Assembly: GCA_003233075.1 (NCBI GenBank)
Contig: QIKQ01000208.1
Location: forward strand, 1 to 13,156
DNA length: 13,156 bases
Source of the DNA: Gammaproteobacteria bacterium
GTDB lineage: Bacteria; Pseudomonadota; Gammaproteobacteria; SZUA-21
Reading direction: 5' to 3'
Shown here: positions 11,095-13,156 of the stretch, piece by piece
Layout: each line of letters starts with the position of its first letter
Numbering within the stretch: position 1 is the first letter of the stretch
Translations under genes and position numbers: made by a program
The notes under the pieces: model-generated
The model's input: only the letters and a program-made list of their open reading frames with translations
What the model was told of the DNA's origin: nothing
Database searches by the model: none

Positions 11095-12294
11095 TTAAAC
11101 TTGGGAAATTATATATTCAAATGCGCCCAATGCGGCAGAAGCACCAAGACCTGCTGCAATGATAACTTGTTTGTTGTGCGTATCAGTTACATCGCCGGCA
11201 GCGAATATTCCTCGTACCCCCGTATATCCCTTTGCGTTGACTTTGATTTCACCCTGCTCATTAGTTTCAAGAAGGTCTAACACAAAATCCGAATTAGGCC
11301 ATAAACCCACTTCAATAAATACGCCCTTGGTCGCAAGATGTATGCGACGTCCAGAAATTAAATTCTTAATAACAATGCCCTCCACTTCTTTCTCGCCTAC
11401 GATCTCAATAGGTTCATGATACTTTAAGACTTCGATGTTTTCTGCCGCATTGACTTTATCTTGTAAGATAGGATCGCCAGACCAATCACCTCTGGAGACA
11501 ATCATTACTTTATCGGTCATGCCGTTCATTTCTATTGCCGCTTCGAGCGCAGAATTTCCGCTGCCGATAATCGTGACTGGCAGACCTTTAAATAGAGGCC
11601 CATCGCAGGTGGAACAATAAACTACGCCCTTGCCAGCTAACAGATCTTCACCAGGTATATTGAGTCTACGTTTGTAAGCGCCGGATGCAATAATAATGGT
11701 TTTTGCATGAATGGTTTTATTTGACAAGGTATTAATCACTTTACAGCGGCCATCAAAATCGACTGACACTACTTTTTCACCTAACATTTTTTCGATATTG
11801 TATTGATCCGCGTGTTCGGTAAATTGTTTAGCGAGATCAGGCCCAGAAATTAATTGAAAGCCTGGGTAATTGGCAACTTCATTAGTTGTACCCAATTGCC
11901 CTCCGATGTCATTTGAAATGATAATTGTGCTTAAATTCTTTCGACTAGCATAGATCGCTGCGGACAAACCTGCCGGGCCGGCACCAATGACGGCAACGTC
12001 GTAAACTTTATTATTTATTTGGTTTGACTCAATGCCGAGTAAAAGGTTTAGTTCACCATTTGCATTTAATTGAGCAAGGTCATCATAACCTCCTACCGAC
12101 TTATTATTTATAAATATTTGCGGTACAGTTCTTCGACTCGAGCGTTTAATCATTTCCAGCTCTTTGTCCGCATCATTGCTGATATCAATTTCTTTAAAAA
12201 TAATATTTTTTGATAAAAGAAGCGCTTTTGCTTTTGAGCAATAGGGGCACCAATCTTTGGAATAGATTTCAACGTCAATATTTTCGTCTGACAT
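11095..12294 (-). CDS. Glutaredoxin-AhpF-like fusion: FAD-dependent disulfide reductase
   Basis: The product has 399 residues. Residues 1-85 are a glutaredoxin domain: the CPYC redox centre (16-19), TVPQIF (56-61) and GGYDD (68-72), which bind glutathione in known glutaredoxins. Residues ~97-399 are a thioredoxin-reductase-type flavoprotein: FAD motif GAGPAG (104-109), redox centre CSTC followed by DG (227-232), second dinucleotide motif GSGNSA (244-249), and FAAGDV (364-369). The stretches CDGPLFKG, LQDKV, GVFIEVGL and KQVIIA match AhpF more than TrxB. The HRRxxxR motif that selects NADPH in thioredoxin reductase is absent, which points to NADH. AhpF recycles the peroxidase AhpC through an N-terminal thioredoxin-like unit; here a glutaredoxin takes that place. 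AAAGGA about nine bases before the ATG supports the start. No ahpC or peroxiredoxin gene is present. It is probably co-transcribed with the following lipoprotein gene. Confidence 0.9.
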   Translation of the reverse strand: MSDENIDVEIYSKDWCPYCSKAKALLLSKNIIFKEIDISNDADKELEMIKRSSRRTVPQIFINNKSVGGYDDLAQLNANGELNLLLGIESNQINNKVYDVAVIGAGPAGLSAAIYASRKNLSTIIISNDIGGQLGTTNEVANYPGFQLISGPDLAKQFTEHADQYNIEKMLGEKVVSVDFDGRCKVINTLSNKTIHAKTIIIASGAYKRRLNIPGEDLLAGKGVVYCSTCDGPLFKGLPVTIIGSGNSALEAAIEMNGMTDKVMIVSRGDWSGDPILQDKVNAAENIEVLKYHEPIEIVGEKEVEGIVIKNLISGRRIHLATKGVFIEVGLWPNSDFVLDLLETNEQGEIKVNAKGYTGVRGIFAAGDVTDTHNKQVIIAAGLGASAALGAFEYIISQV

Positions 12295-12564
12295 ACTTTA
12301 GATCCTTTGTGTAATTGCAGGAATCATGCTGAAAGTCTATCACGCTATTTTTAGACTATTTTTATTAGTATACTTTTTGCTTTGAATAAATGCGCACTTT
12401 TTTATTGATGAGTCACCCTCATTGATCATTTTATATTCAATTAGCACCCATTTTAAAAACTTGTTTCTCAAAACAGAAATTCGCTAATGTAGTTTTTCAG
12501 ATTTTAACGTTAATATTGCTCTTTCAAGTATTGATATTTTGTTATTAGTGAGGCTTTATAAGCT

Positions 12565-13065
12565 TTGGATAAATTCTTGAATCAAGTTGTCGGCTTAATT
12601 GGGCTTTTGTTTTTCATGCTAGTTGCATGTAATACAGTCACGACCACCGAAATCATTGATTATACTTTGATTACATCTGGCAATAAATCAGATTCATACA
12701 AATTAAATTACGGTTCTGAAGATTCACGTTGCAAAGAATTTTCTAGCGAGCTCAAACCCCCCATAAGTCACTCACTAGCGAAAGCCAGACTACTACGTCT
12801 AAAAGCTCAATACTTAAAGTCTATTCGCAGTACTCTGAAGAAGCATTGGCGCAAGCCTGTAGTTTTGTTACCCGGAGCTCAATGCTTAATTCAGCTTACG
12901 CAATGCCTGAATGGTGCAATATTGGAGTACCAAATAAATTTGTGCTCCGACCCATACATGGTAAATTCAATTAAATCAATGTTTAAGCGCATAAGTCAGA
13001 TGCCAATCGCGCCGGACAGAGCAGTTTGGACTTCTGAGTTCGAAATCCAATTTAAGCCATATTAG
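12565..13065 (+). CDS. Lipoprotein with TolA/TonB-like C-terminal domain
   Basis: The product has 166 residues. The signal sequence ends in the lipobox L19-V-A-C22, so the protein is probably lipid-anchored. A linker of about 60 residues follows. From about 82 the sequence YLKSIRSTLKKHWRKP, then beta strands with GAILEYQI, then SMFKRISQMPIAPD and FEIQFKP, follows the pattern of the TolA C-terminal domain and related TonB-type domains (Y-x-x-I-x-x-x-I-x-x-x-W-x-x-P ... A-x-x-x-x-P-x-P-P-D ... F-x-F-x-P). TolA itself is an inner-membrane protein of about 400 residues with a long helix. A lipidated, short-linker version is unusual and may act as a periplasmic adaptor. The start is TTG at 12565: an in-frame stop lies just two codons upstream, and a later ATG would remove the signal peptide. 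GTGAGG about 11 bases upstream is a weak ribosome site. No tolQ, tolR, tolB or pal gene is nearby. Confidence 0.7.
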   Translation: MDKFLNQVVGLIGLLFFMLVACNTVTTTEIIDYTLITSGNKSDSYKLNYGSEDSRCKEFSSELKPPISHSLAKARLLRLKAQYLKSIRSTLKKHWRKPVVLLPGAQCLIQLTQCLNGAILEYQINLCSDPYMVNSIKSMFKRISQMPIAPDRAVWTSEFEIQFKPY

Positions 13066-13156
13066 TGCTAACCCGCATTTCTCACAGCCCGTCTACTGCG
13101 ACGGCCCAATTGCATACTATGACTCGTTTTCACTCGGTCCAAGCGCTCGACATAGT
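13066..13156. other. GC-richer right edge, possible mobile element end
   Basis: The composition shifts from AT-rich to near-balanced. ACTATG and CATAGT are complementary near the edge, and CCGTC-N6-GACGG forms a small hairpin. It resembles the outer part of an insertion sequence but is cut by the window, so the identity is not established. Confidence 0.25.

Noticed and set aside
11159..11620. Plus-strand ORFs opposite the Grx-AhpF-like gene
   Set aside because: They are antisense shadows of a strongly conserved enzyme gene.
1..13156. CRISPR array or tRNA/rRNA genes
   Set aside because: No regularly spaced repeats and no recognisable tRNA or rRNA sequence were seen on reading the window.

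Overview
This AT-rich window most likely comes from a gammaproteobacterium. The evidence is a sigma-54-dependent activator with a matching -24/-12 promoter, a FlhD/FlhC-like gene pair, a SoxY sulfur carrier, an AhpF-type flavoprotein and a TolA/TonB-type C-terminal domain. The species cannot be named from the sequence. There are no RNA genes and no CRISPR array. Fourteen genes are supported, and the first is cut by the left edge.

Layout, left to right. (1) 1-1448: the 3' part of an NtrC-family activator, then an orphan soxY-like gene. A TTGGC-N7-TTGC promoter and an upstream TGCAAT-N6-ATTGCA dyad lie between them, so the activator probably drives the carrier gene. (2) 1707-3202: an M48 membrane metalloprotease, then a gene-free stretch that holds a REP-like hairpin and a second degraded copy of the protease gene's last codons. 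(3) 3203-5391: a CDP-alcohol phosphatidyltransferase (PssA-like) with an extra N-terminal membrane half, then about 900 bases of dispersed repeats and a long leader. (4) 5392-7202: a FlhD-like/FlhC-like pair and a DEDDh exonuclease on the same strand, then a second copy of the repeat seen after the phosphatidyltransferase gene.

(5) 7332-8259 (minus): a small three-helix membrane protein and a 2H phosphoesterase, translationally coupled. This is the best candidate in the window for an undescribed two-gene system. (6) 8590-9376: tandem paralogous genes for 110-residue four-cysteine proteins, ending in a hairpin. (7) 9709-10429: a TetR-family regulator with a well-formed promoter, three successive dyads in its leader and a terminator. 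It shares a 13-base motif with the upstream region of the paralog pair. (8) 10457-10596: a 140-base palindromic MITE-like element between convergent genes. (9) 10640-12294 (minus): a glutaredoxin-AhpF-like fusion and a small lipoprotein, probably one operon. (10) 12565-13156: a lipoprotein with a TolA/TonB-like C-terminal domain, then a short GC-richer tail that may be the edge of a mobile element.

Three themes recur: regulators beside probable targets (activator/soxY, TetR/paralog pair), envelope and redox proteins (SoxY, M48 protease, Grx-AhpF, lipoproteins), and many small non-coding repeats between genes. All functional links are inferred from motifs and gene order; no database search was possible.
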